Position numbers and translations under genes: made by a program | NCBI GenBank assembly: GCA_964523895.1 | Contig: CAZGBJ010000043.1 | Coordinates: 1 to 12,981 of the forward strand | DNA: 12,981 nt | Direction of reading: 5' to 3' | DNA from: UBA7359 sp964523895 | GTDB taxonomy: Bacteria; Pseudomonadota; Gammaproteobacteria; Eutrophobiales; Eutrophobiaceae | The notes under the pieces: generated by a model | The model's input: only the letters and a program-made list of their open reading frames with translations | What the model was told of the DNA's origin: nothing | Databases searched by the model: none | In this document: positions 6,784 through 12,822 of the stretch, in pieces | Position numbering within the stretch: the first letter of the stretch is position 1 | Layout: each line of letters opens with the position of its first letter

Positions 6784-7101
6784 CTAGTCAACAATGGGTT
6801 GCACCAACACCCAGGGCTTAATTACGACAGCCCAGACAGTAACATTACTTTCATGCCAGGCACTGGCTTGCTCATCACTGACGTTGGCAACTAACCCTTC
6901 CTCCATCCATGCTTCCAGTTGTTGCTTATTATCTTCAGATAATTCACAGGCAACTTTAATTAAATCCAGTTTATGTGAGACATAAATCGCCATACCTGTC
7001 GCAAAAAACGGTAATAACTCGGTCCAGGCAAGCTTGGAGGTTTCCAGATTTATTTTAATCCGAATTTCTTCTGGCGTACCTTCATTTTTATTTTCTTTCA
7101 T
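6784..7101 (-). CDS. DUF2288 family protein
   Basis: This 105-residue acidic soluble protein of unknown function matches DUF2288 along its whole length. INLETSKLAWTELLPFFATG (17-36) is the conserved first block. A block on LDLIKVACELSEDN and a W-rich region follow, and the protein ends with WAVVIKPWVLVQP (89-101), the family's signature C-terminus. It has no signal peptide or membrane helix. It is the first gene of a tight three-gene unit with the phosphatase (9 nt gap) and the ketosamine kinase. This suggests, without proving, a shared role. No Shine-Dalgarno site is evident before ATG 7101, which may mean a short or weakly translated leader. The divergent NYN gene starts 146 nt away. Confidence 0.85.
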   Translation of the reverse strand: MKENKNEGTPEEIRIKINLETSKLAWTELLPFFATGMAIYVSHKLDLIKVACELSEDNKQQLEAWMEEGLVANVSDEQASAWHESNVTVWAVVIKPWVLVQPIVD

Positions 7102-7247
7102 ATCAGCAAAATGAGTTAAATGTGAGAATTAAATCAGAAAATAAACTTGTTTCCGATTAAAAATCGATAATATCGTATTTGAATAACATTGCTATTAATT
7201 TGTTAACCTGTAAAACTAAATACATTAACAATTAGCAAATAAATTTA

Positions 7248-7859
7248 ATGAACGATTCAAAAGAAGAACAAAACTCGACTGAAAATATTGTTATTTCCCA
7301 ATCTGTCGCTATTCTCATAGACGGCAACAATATAGAGCGTAGTATTCATACCGAAGCAAATGATACGAATACAATGCTGAATTTTGATGCATTGATTCCA
7401 AAATTATTGGTGAATCGTGGCTTGAGTCGCCTTGTCTATTTCCGTGAAGGGAAGCACATCTCCAATAAACTCCAGGAACGCCTGCATAATTTTTATCACG
7501 GCTCTGTCAGACCTTGTCATAAAAGCGCAGATATCCCCCTTTCAATTTTTGCCATTCAGGTCGCCGCCAAGGTTGATACCATTATTATTATGTCTGGTGA
7601 TTCAGACTACATTGAATTGGTTCGCCACCTGAAATCAGAAGGCGTTCGAGTTGAAATCGCCGCTGTTCTGAGCACAACATCGAGATTTATAATGGATGAA
7701 GTCGATTACTTCCATGAAATCACCAAAGAAGACTGGTTCACATTACCTACTAAAAAACCACAAAGTCGTCGCAAAAAAAAACCGGCTAAAACTAAACCTG
7801 TCCCCAAATCCAATACAACTCCTATTGATACTGACGCAGCAGATCCCAATAACAAATAA
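7248..7859 (+). CDS. NYN domain (LabA/DUF88-like, PIN-fold) protein, putative RNase
   Basis: This 203-residue protein has a NYN domain at about 19-160 and a lysine/arginine-rich tail. The acidic metal-site residues expected of the PIN-like fold are visible: IDGNN (24-28) with D25, KSADIPLSIFA (92-102) with D95, and MSGDSDY (115-121) with D118 and D120. VRVEIAAV (133-140) is the following core strand. LabA-type NYN proteins are predicted metal-dependent ribonucleases in RNA turnover or small-molecule responses; the substrate here is unknown. Residues 169-203, beginning KKPQSRRKKKPAKTKP, are basic and proline-rich, probably disordered and nucleic-acid-binding. ATG 7248 has no obvious Shine-Dalgarno site. 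It is transcribed divergently from the DUF2288 operon across 146 nt of very AT-rich DNA and ends in a shared hairpin. Confidence 0.88.
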   Translation: MNDSKEEQNSTENIVISQSVAILIDGNNIERSIHTEANDTNTMLNFDALIPKLLVNRGLSRLVYFREGKHISNKLQERLHNFYHGSVRPCHKSADIPLSIFAIQVAAKVDTIIIMSGDSDYIELVRHLKSEGVRVEIAAVLSTTSRFIMDEVDYFHEITKEDWFTLPTKKPQSRRKKKPAKTKPVPKSNTTPIDTDAADPNNK

Positions 7860-7919
7860 TATTCTCCATTCAAATCATCTGGATATAACAATTAAACCTG
7901 GCTGCCTAAAACGACATAT

Positions 7920-7955
7920 CGTGTAACTAATTCAAACACTTAAATTAGTTACACG
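7920..7955. terminator. Perfect 13 bp hairpin between convergent genes, probable bidirectional terminator
   Basis: The arms CGTGTAACTAATT (7920-7932) and AATTAGTTACACG (7943-7955) are perfectly complementary around a 10-nt loop. It lies 60 nt after the NYN stop and contains the stop codon of the convergent Rap1a/Tai-like gene. The T-tract is weak on the plus side (TATTTTA) and absent on the minus side, so intrinsic termination is plausible but not textbook. Confidence 0.5.
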
Positions 7956-8280
7956 GGTATTTTACTGCCAAAATGACACCTGCTGATACCTCAGCAGATT
8001 CAGATAATAGATCAGGCTGAGATTTCAATCCGTCAATCACTTCTCTCGCTAATGTTTCAGCTGCTTTACCGTCCGGCAAACAAACACGGGGAATAGCCGA
8101 ATCTTTTCCATGATGACAATCGCAAGGTGTTACATACCAGACACACATCATAGCTCTAGTACCATGAAAACCTTTTTCTAAAGCTTCTTCACATGCAGCT
8201 AATACATCTGCCCCTGTCGGCGCAGCATGTAAACCTGGGCTTAATATCATCAGGAGCACAATTTTTTTAAAAATTCTCAT
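7945..8280 (-). CDS. Secreted Rap1a/Tai-like small protein
   Basis: This 111-residue precursor has a clear Sec signal peptide: MRIFKK, a hydrophobic core, then a cut near GLHA-AP at 19-20. The mature part has six cysteines: C30, C46, C53, C55, C67 and C110. The pattern fits the Rap1a/Tai fold: a first helix with Cys (ADVLAAC), a central CVWYVTPCDC, RVCLPDG, a helix KAAETLAREVIDGLKSQPDLL, and the typical end AVKYPCN. Rap1a was described as the periplasmic immunity protein against a type VI amidase effector in Serratia. Many homologues are orphans of unknown role, and no effector or T6SS gene is in this window. I therefore call it a periplasmic disulfide-bonded protein with an immunity-like fold. 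The stop codon lies within the 13 bp hairpin shared with the NYN gene. Confidence 0.72.
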   Translation of the reverse strand: MRIFKKIVLLMILSPGLHAAPTGADVLAACEEALEKGFHGTRAMMCVWYVTPCDCHHGKDSAIPRVCLPDGKAAETLAREVIDGLKSQPDLLSESAEVSAGVILAVKYPCN

Positions 8281-8299
8281 GGAAAATGATTCATTTTAT

Positions 8300-8339
8300 T
8301 TGAATTATTAAGATTATATACGCATAGTACGCCTCACAA
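8300..8339. promoter_or_regulatory. Candidate overlapping divergent promoters (slyD plus, Rap1a/Tai-like minus)
   Basis: On the plus strand, TTGAAT (8300-8305), 17 nt and CATAGT (8323-8328) form a plausible sigma-70 promoter for slyD. On the minus strand, TATAAT (8318-8313) is a perfect -10 box with a poor TTGTGA -35 (8339-8334, 15 nt spacer) for the secreted protein. The two would overlap and could compete. Both are weak by sequence alone. Confidence 0.35.
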
Positions 8340-8364
8340 AAATAGAGCACACTTAATCATCATT

Positions 8365-8368
8365 GGAG
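8365..8368 (+). promoter_or_regulatory. Ribosome binding site GGAG deciding the slyD start
   Basis: GGAG lies 6 nt before the ATG at 8375. The in-frame TTG at 8363 overlaps this site and would add four residues not typical of SlyD, so the ATG is the start. Confidence 0.8.
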
Positions 8369-8374
8369 AACCCC

Positions 8375-8857
8375 ATGCAATTAGTAAAAGATAAGGTCGC
8401 CGTTTTAAATTACACCTTGAAAGATAAAGAGGGAGAAATTATAGACCAATCCAATGATGGTTCATTCACCTATTTGCATGGCGCTAGAAATATTATTCCA
8501 GGCCTGGAAAATGCGTTAGTAAACAAGCAAGCCGGTGATAAAACCAGTGTGGTAATTGAACCTAAAGATGCTTATGGCGAACGTAGTCTGGAGAAAATTC
8601 AGCGAGTACCACTAAGCATGTTCCCACCCGATGTAGAGATAGCAGAAGGCATGCAATTTGAATCTGAATCCTCTGATGGCGAACGCGTTATCGTTACAGT
8701 AACCGCGATAGACGCAGGTGAAGTTGTCGTTGATGAAAATCATCCTATGGCTGGAGTACAACTTCATTTTGATGTAGAGCTTATTGAAGTAAGAGAAGCG
8801 ACTGAAGAAGAATTAAAACACGGTCATGTACATGGTCCACATGGACATGAACACTAA
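8375..8857 (+). CDS. slyD: SlyD-like FKBP-type peptidyl-prolyl isomerase and chaperone
   Basis: This 160-residue protein begins MQLVKDKVAVLNYTLKD, as SlyD does. The FKBP half includes IIPGLE (40-45) and DAYG (65-68). The insert-in-flap chaperone domain spans about 75-120. The second FKBP segment carries DENHPMAGVQLHFDVEL (120-136). The tail HGHVHGPHGHEH (149-160) has six histidines in twelve residues and no cysteine. This is a short metal-binding tail compared with the long His/Cys tail of E. coli SlyD. The protein catalyses cis-trans proline isomerisation, assists folding in the cytosol, and may hand Ni2+ or another metal to apo-enzymes. Its stop codon overlaps the next start as TAATG, so it is translationally coupled to the HopJ-family gene. 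Confidence 0.93.
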   Translation: MQLVKDKVAVLNYTLKDKEGEIIDQSNDGSFTYLHGARNIIPGLENALVNKQAGDKTSVVIEPKDAYGERSLEKIQRVPLSMFPPDVEIAEGMQFESESSDGERVIVTVTAIDAGEVVVDENHPMAGVQLHFDVELIEVREATEEELKHGHVHGPHGHEH

Positions 8858-9204
8858 TGGAACTGGAGACCTTCTTAAATAAATTAAGTGACAAACCTGA
8901 GTCAATTGAATTTGCCGATACCATTTCTGCTATTGAACAAAATTACAATTATACCGCTACTGCTTTTACTAATGGTGATGTAACGAATGAAGCGGGACAA
9001 AATGAAGGCTCTTGTAAAATACTAGCTTTTGCATTTATTAATAATTTGACGGTAACAGAAACGCTAAATTGCTTTGGCAAATACTATCGTAATGATGTAT
9101 TGGGTAATCCTGCTGGAAATGATCATCAAAATATACGGCAATTTATATTAGATGGTTTTGAAGGCGTTAAATTTGACGTTTTGCCATTACAAATTAAATC
9201 TTAA
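8857..9204 (+). CDS. HopJ type III effector-family protein (probably a housekeeping homologue)
   Basis: This 115-residue soluble protein matches the HopJ family over its whole length. It has the N-terminal helix and FADTISAIEQNYNYTATAF (18-36), TNGDVTNEAGQNEGSCKILAFA (37-58), and a central CFGKYYRNDVLGNPAGNDHQNIRQF. The family was named from a Pseudomonas syringae type III effector screen, but members are common in non-pathogenic proteobacteria without type III secretion. No secretion genes or hrp-box are seen here, so an effector role is not supported. Its ATG shares the last base of the slyD stop (TAATG), so it is expressed together with SlyD. That coupling suggests a cytosolic function near protein folding or metal handling. 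The actual activity is unknown. Confidence 0.85.
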   Translation: MELETFLNKLSDKPESIEFADTISAIEQNYNYTATAFTNGDVTNEAGQNEGSCKILAFAFINNLTVTETLNCFGKYYRNDVLGNPAGNDHQNIRQFILDGFEGVKFDVLPLQIKS

Positions 9205-9241
9205 AAGAAAAAGAAGCAGGCAATAGACAAACAAAAATGAC

Positions 9242-9279
9242 GTGCATGGATGCACTAATACTGCGAGTGCAGGAAGCAC
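9242..9279 (+). other. Pair of short GGA-loop hairpins downstream of the HopJ-family gene
   Basis: GTGCATGGATGCAC (9242-9255) and GTGCAGGAAGCAC (9267-9279) are near-copies that each fold into a 4-6 bp stem exposing GGA. They begin about 38 nt after the HopJ stop in the 442 bp gap before the YhiN gene. Neither has a following T-tract, so they are not clear terminators. They could be a degenerate dispersed repeat, or the mRNA 3' end could bind a GGA-recognising protein such as CsrA/RsmA; this is speculative. Confidence 0.3.
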
Positions 9280-9353
9280 AAGAGCAGTGAAATCACAATA
9301 ATCGTCCAATAATATCCTGGTTCATTTGCCTTATTAACAGTCCTCCCTGATGC

Positions 9354-9532
9354 GAATGGCACTTACTTAAGGAAAAATGCTGTCATGCTGGTGTATACCA
9401 GCATCCAGTAAATAAAAGTGTCCGCAAAGCGGACTCGTTGGAATCGACTGGATTCTGGCTTTCGCCAGAAAGACGAAGAATAGGTGGTTACAGGCATATT
9501 TCATAACGTTCGTCCTTAAGTAAGTGCAATTC
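9354..9532. mobile_element. 179 bp MITE-like non-autonomous element with 20 bp TIRs and 11 bp target duplications
   Basis: Terminal inverted repeats at 9354-9373 and 9513-9532 match at 19 of 20 positions; the shared core is GCACTTACTTAAGGA. An identical 11 bp sequence, CTCCCTGATGC, abuts both ends (9343-9353 and 9533-9543), as expected of a target-site duplication. The interior is too short for a transposase and contains three hairpins. Duplications of 9-13 bp are typical of the IS4 family, so this may be an IS4-type derivative mobilised in trans; the family is an inference. Intact duplications and near-identical ends suggest a fairly recent insertion. It lies in the convergent gap between the HopJ and YhiN genes and breaks no gene. 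Confidence 0.75.
9382..9474. repeat. Nested palindromic (REP/BIME-like) hairpin cluster inside the MITE
   Basis: Three hairpins follow one another. ATGCTGGT/ACCAGCAT (9385-9404) has a GTAT loop. GTCCGC/GCGGAC (9420-9434) has an AAA loop. TTCTGGC/GCCAGAA (9453-9470) has a TTTC loop. ATCCAGT (9403-9409) also pairs with ACTGGAT (9447-9453), folding the whole segment into one cruciform-like structure bounded by GTC and GAC. The layout resembles the widespread proteobacterial GTCAT-stem-ATCCAGT palindromic repeats, which suggests that the interior of the mobile element is itself a dispersed repeat. Confidence 0.55.
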
Positions 9533-9646
9533 CTCCCTGATGCCTTATCTTTTGCATAGACATCTCCTGTAAACAAACAGTAAATGGTATAAAAAAATAT
9601 CAAGATTCCAATTCCTTTAAACGCACTCTTTTATTACTCTCTTCAT

Positions 9647-10846
9647 TTAAACAACTAAACCAGCAACATAGCCTGAAGACCAGGCCCATTGGAAATTATA
9701 TCCGCCTAGATGACCGGTGACATCAACTGCTTCACCAATAAAGTATAAACCTGTTTGAGTTTTACTCTCCATTGTTTGAGAAGATAAACTAACTGTATCT
9801 ACACCACCCATAGTAACTTCCGCCGTTCGATAGCCTTCTGTACCAGAGGGCTTTAATTCCCACGAAGATAAATTCGAGACTATATTTTTTAAAACTTTAT
9901 CAGGAATATCAGAGAGATATTTTTCGCGCCACTCCGGCCAGAATAAAGTTTCGAGTTCTTGTACTAACTTTTTCGCCAATTGTCGGGAAAATAAATTTCG
10001 TAGTAATAACTTAGGCTTTTCTTTTTTAGTGCTATTGATTATTGAAGCAATATCGTTATTTGGGAATAAATTAATATAAATACTCTCCCCTGTAGTCCAG
10101 TAGCTCGATAATTGCAAAGCAGCAGGACCACTCAAGCCACGATGTGTAAATAGAATATTTTCCTGAAATTGCTTTTTACCTGTCGACAATATAACTTCTT
10201 GCGAAACACCGCTTAATCGTTCAGATAATTCTTTAAAATAATCACTAAAAGTAAACGGCACTAGTCCTGCTCGCGTAGGAACAACAGGGATATTAAATTG
10301 TTTGGCAACCTTGTATGCAAAATTTGTTGCTCCCATTTTCGGAATCGATAATCCACCTGTAGCAATAACCAGACTAGATGATTCAAATTCACCAAGATTC
10401 GACTCTAATTTAAATCGTGCTTCAGTTTCTTCAATTACATTGGATGTAATCGAGGTAACATCACAATGCTTATGAATCTGAACACCCGCTTGTTCGCATT
10501 CATTTAACAACATCGCTAAAATTTCTTTAGCAGAGCCTTTGCAGAACAATTGTCCATGTTTGCGTTCTTCATAAGCTATGCCATGCTTTTCAACTAAATT
10601 AATAAAATCATACTGTGTGTAGCGACTTAAAGCAGATTTGCAAAAATGAGGGTTACTTGAAAGAAAATAGTCTGGATCAATATTCAGATTGGTAAAATTA
10701 CATCGTCCACCACCCGACATTAGTATTTTTTTACCTATCTTGTTACTACTATCCAAAACCAGAACGCGGCGACCACGTTGACCGGCCGTAATGGCACAAA
10801 TCAAACCTGTAGCACCACCACCAACAACAATGACATCGTAAATCAT
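9647..10846 (-). CDS. NAD(P)/FAD-dependent oxidoreductase, HI0933/YhiN (BaiN-like) family
   Basis: This 399-residue flavoprotein is the same length as E. coli YhiN. It opens with the dinucleotide-binding Rossmann motif VIVVGGGATGLICAI (5-19). D32 ends the second strand, in the place of the usual glutamate. KIGKKILMSGGGRCNFTN (36-53) is the diagnostic HI0933-family signature. The middle carries the family's barrel insertion (about 195-340). The end holds the FAD-binding GLYFIGEAVDVTGHLGGYNF (367-386) and QWAWSSG. Members are often labelled aminoacetone oxidase family or BaiN on weak grounds; the true substrate in most bacteria is unknown. It is cytosolic, binds FAD tightly and probably reduces a small molecule. 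ATG 10846 is the natural start, as the Rossmann strand begins at residue 4. It is convergent with slyD-hopJ. A small ORF with a good ribosome binding site lies just upstream. Confidence 0.92.
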   Translation of the reverse strand: MIYDVIVVGGGATGLICAITAGQRGRRVLVLDSSNKIGKKILMSGGGRCNFTNLNIDPDYFLSSNPHFCKSALSRYTQYDFINLVEKHGIAYEERKHGQLFCKGSAKEILAMLLNECEQAGVQIHKHCDVTSITSNVIEETEARFKLESNLGEFESSSLVIATGGLSIPKMGATNFAYKVAKQFNIPVVPTRAGLVPFTFSDYFKELSERLSGVSQEVILSTGKKQFQENILFTHRGLSGPAALQLSSYWTTGESIYINLFPNNDIASIINSTKKEKPKLLLRNLFSRQLAKKLVQELETLFWPEWREKYLSDIPDKVLKNIVSNLSSWELKPSGTEGYRTAEVTMGGVDTVSLSSQTMESKTQTGLYFIGEAVDVTGHLGGYNFQWAWSSGYVAGLVV

Positions 10847-10868
10847 AACTTAATCTGAGATTCTTTGA

Positions 10869-10925
10869 TTAATCTTCAATGATGGTCGCCTCGATTACCA
10901 CGTAAACTTGTTCAAATGTACTCAC
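10869..10925 (-). CDS. Possible 18-residue small ORF upstream of the YhiN-family gene
   Basis: A GTG at 10925 has a GGAG (10936-10933) at an ideal 7 nt. It encodes MSTFEQVYVVIEATIIED before a TAA. It ends 22 nt before the flavoprotein ATG and reads on the same strand. It could be a leader peptide, a small protein, or chance. I do not recognise it, and its composition is ordinary. The strong ribosome binding site is the only evidence. Confidence 0.25.
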   Translation of the reverse strand: MSTFEQVYVVIEATIIED

Positions 10926-10958
10926 TTTTATACTCCAAAAGATAAATCAAAGAAGCTG

Positions 10959-10964
10959 TATAAT
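10959..10964 (+). promoter_or_regulatory. Candidate -10 box (TATAAT) for the PLP-dependent enzyme gene
   Basis: A perfect TATAAT lies 38 nt before the ATG at 11003, predicting a leader of roughly 30 nt. No convincing -35 box is found at 16-18 nt spacing. Confidence 0.4.
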
Positions 10965-11002
10965 AGCGTATTATTTTATAATTCATTTTATTAAATTCAG
11001 AC

Positions 11003-11911
11003 ATGTTGGATATTACACAAATTGAATCCGAACTTGGGATCAATACCAAAGCAGCGATTATTGAACCACTACAACACCCAGTTCTGGATGAACATGAAAT
11101 TCATCTCCATATAAAACGTGATGATTTATTACACCCCATCATATCGGGCAATAAATGGCGCAAACTTAAGTACACGCTTCTTTATGCATTAACTCACGGA
11201 CACCAACATATTATTAGTATGGGCGGTGCTTATTCTAATCACTTACATGCACTTGCCTATATCGGTCATAAACTGAATATAAAAACAACCGGGCTCATCC
11301 GAGGTGAGCAACCAGCAGCAGAAAATCAAACCTTATCTGATCTGAGAAAATGGGGTATGACACTGGAATTTGTCAAGCGAAGCGCATTTCGTGAGCTTAG
11401 AAAAAATCGTGCACATGATTCTAAGCCAGCAAAACAATATAACGGTTTCTGGATAGCTGAAGGCGGCGCTAATCAGGATGCATTACGTGGTGTTTCTGAA
11501 ATATTGCAAGAGATCGATATAGACTTCGATACATTAATATTGGCTTGTGGCACAGGAACAACGCTGGCAGGTCTAGCCAAAGTACTCCCTGCCTCTAAAC
11601 AAGTGCTAGGCTTCTCCGCACTTAAAGGCGGTGGCTTTTTGGAAAAAGATATTAAAAAACTATTACGAAAAAACTCAAAACATAACTGGTCAGTTAACTT
11701 TGATTATCACTTCGGTGGCTTCGCAAAATCAAATGAGGAACTAACGTCATTTATTAGAGAGTTTCAATCACACAACAACATACCACTGGAACCGATATAT
11801 AACGGTAAAATGCTATTTGGGTTGATTGATCTGATTAAAAATGGTTATTTTATTAAAGAACACAAAATTATTGCTATTCATACAGGCGGACTTCAAGGGA
11901 ATAGTGAATAA
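11003..11911 (+). CDS. ACC deaminase/D-cysteine desulfhydrase family PLP-dependent enzyme
   Basis: This 302-residue fold-type II PLP enzyme has IKRDDLLHPIISGNKWRKLK (37-56) with the cofactor lysine K51. GGAYSNHLHA (74-83) provides the conserved Ser-Asn-His that stacks under the cofactor. ACGTGTTLAGL (181-191) binds the PLP phosphate. LEPIYNGKMLFGL (262-274) and IHTGGLQG (292-299) are the late active-site segments. The family includes 1-aminocyclopropane-1-carboxylate deaminase and D-cysteine desulfhydrase. At 302 residues it is shorter than true ACC deaminases (about 338), and short gammaproteobacterial members are usually of unproven specificity. D-cysteine or another D-amino acid is at least as likely as ACC. 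It is a single gene with its own TATAAT box. It converges on rnd, whose stop lies 28 nt away. Confidence 0.88.
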   Translation: MLDITQIESELGINTKAAIIEPLQHPVLDEHEIHLHIKRDDLLHPIISGNKWRKLKYTLLYALTHGHQHIISMGGAYSNHLHALAYIGHKLNIKTTGLIRGEQPAAENQTLSDLRKWGMTLEFVKRSAFRELRKNRAHDSKPAKQYNGFWIAEGGANQDALRGVSEILQEIDIDFDTLILACGTGTTLAGLAKVLPASKQVLGFSALKGGGFLEKDIKKLLRKNSKHNWSVNFDYHFGGFAKSNEELTSFIREFQSHNNIPLEPIYNGKMLFGLIDLIKNGYFIKEHKIIAIHTGGLQGNSE

Positions 11912-11939
11912 ACCTACAGCTTTCTATTCCTGACTATAA

Positions 11940-12797
11940 CTATGTATCTTGTATTATCTTAATCAAAGCTTCGCCATGTCGATTTGCCATTTTTTCACTT
12001 ACTTTATCTATTTTTAACAAATCAGATTTATTTTCAGGTGATAATTTTGCCATTGCTATCATTGCATGGTCCGCTAGTATCCATTTTCTTGGTCTGTTTC
12101 GTTCACGAGCAGTTATTTCTCGCCATGCAGCCAATTTTTTTACGATCTCTAACTGCTTACCTTTAAATCTTTTAGCAGCAAAGATTTTCTTCCACATTGT
12201 TTCCGGGTCAGGTTGATATGTTTTCGCTTTTGTTAGTCTTTCAGTTTGTGCATTAAAATCATGTAGGTTTTGCACATGTTTTATTTTTTCCAAAAAGACT
12301 TCATAGATTTTACCAAGATAGACCGCATCATCTACCGCATATCGAAGCTGCTCTTTTGTTAAAGGTCTCTTCTTCCAGTCAGCACGAGCGTGTCCTTTAT
12401 CCAGTTCGATATCCAATACTTCCTTGACTAGATTTCCATAACCTATGCCTTGCGCATAATCAAATAATGGTGCGGCAATCTGTGTATCAAACAACGGTAT
12501 TGGCACCGCACCTTTTATATGGAAAAATAATTCAAGATCCTGATGTGCCGAGTGAAATACTTTTGTAATGGATTCTTGATAAAGCAAATCGTATAAAGCT
12601 TGCAGATTTTTAATTGCCAGAGGATCGACAACAGCATGAACAGTTCCATTGGAAATCTGTACTAAACATAATTCAGGGTAATAGGTACTTACGCGTTCAA
12701 ATTCAGTATCTACTGCTAACCATGCTGAGCCACTAAGTTCCTTACAAAGTTGAAATAATGATTCTTCATTATCAATAAATGTAAATGTTTCGGTCAT
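11940..12797 (-). CDS. rnd: Ribonuclease D, short form with a single HRDC domain
   Basis: From the ATG at 12797 the protein has 285 residues: a 3'-5' exonuclease domain and one HRDC domain. The DEDDy residues are intact: VDTEF supplies D30 and E32, HSAHQDLE supplies D87, and YAVDD supplies Y153 and D157. The HRDC domain starts near WKKIFAAKRFKGKQ and ends with the protein. E. coli RNase D has about 375 residues and a second HRDC-like domain, which is absent here. The stop codon is clean, with no open continuation. The enzyme trims tRNA and other RNA 3' ends. A TTG 12 nt upstream (12809) would add four residues; neither start has a clear Shine-Dalgarno site. A TATAAT on the same strand (12827-12822) overlaps the upstream gene's stop and may be an internal promoter. 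The SGNH gene ends 25 nt upstream, so an operon is also possible. Confidence 0.93.
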   Translation of the reverse strand: MTETFTFIDNEESLFQLCKELSGSAWLAVDTEFERVSTYYPELCLVQISNGTVHAVVDPLAIKNLQALYDLLYQESITKVFHSAHQDLELFFHIKGAVPIPLFDTQIAAPLFDYAQGIGYGNLVKEVLDIELDKGHARADWKKRPLTKEQLRYAVDDAVYLGKIYEVFLEKIKHVQNLHDFNAQTERLTKAKTYQPDPETMWKKIFAAKRFKGKQLEIVKKLAAWREITARERNRPRKWILADHAMIAMAKLSPENKSDLLKIDKVSEKMANRHGEALIKIIQDT

Positions 12798-12822
12798 ATT
12801 GGCAATCAATATATTTATTGGA

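Noticed and set aside
6555..6985. Plus-strand ORFs opposite the phosphatase and DUF2288 genes
   Set aside because: Low-complexity antisense shadows of well-supported minus-strand genes.
7141..7175. Possible second sigma-28 promoter in the DUF2288-NYN gap (TAAACTTG and ATCGATAA)
   Set aside because: The spacing is two bases too long and the -10 lacks GCC, so it does not meet the consensus.
8363..8374. TTG start adding four residues to SlyD
   Set aside because: The TTG overlaps the GGAG ribosome binding site of the ATG at 8375, and SlyD proteins begin at that ATG.
8857..9204. Reading the HopJ-family gene as a true type III effector
   Set aside because: No secretion genes, hrp-box or chaperone nearby, and it is coupled to a housekeeping slyD.
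9237..9290. 17-residue plus-strand ORF (MTCMDALILRVQEAQEQ) after the HopJ gene
   Set aside because: No ribosome binding site near the ATG, and the frame is explained by the paired GTGCA-GGA-GCAC hairpins.
9367..9603. 78-residue minus-strand ORF in the HopJ-YhiN gap
   Set aside because: It runs through the 179 bp mobile element and its hairpins. Its protein sequence is the translation of inverted repeats and palindromes, with no ribosome binding site or family resemblance.
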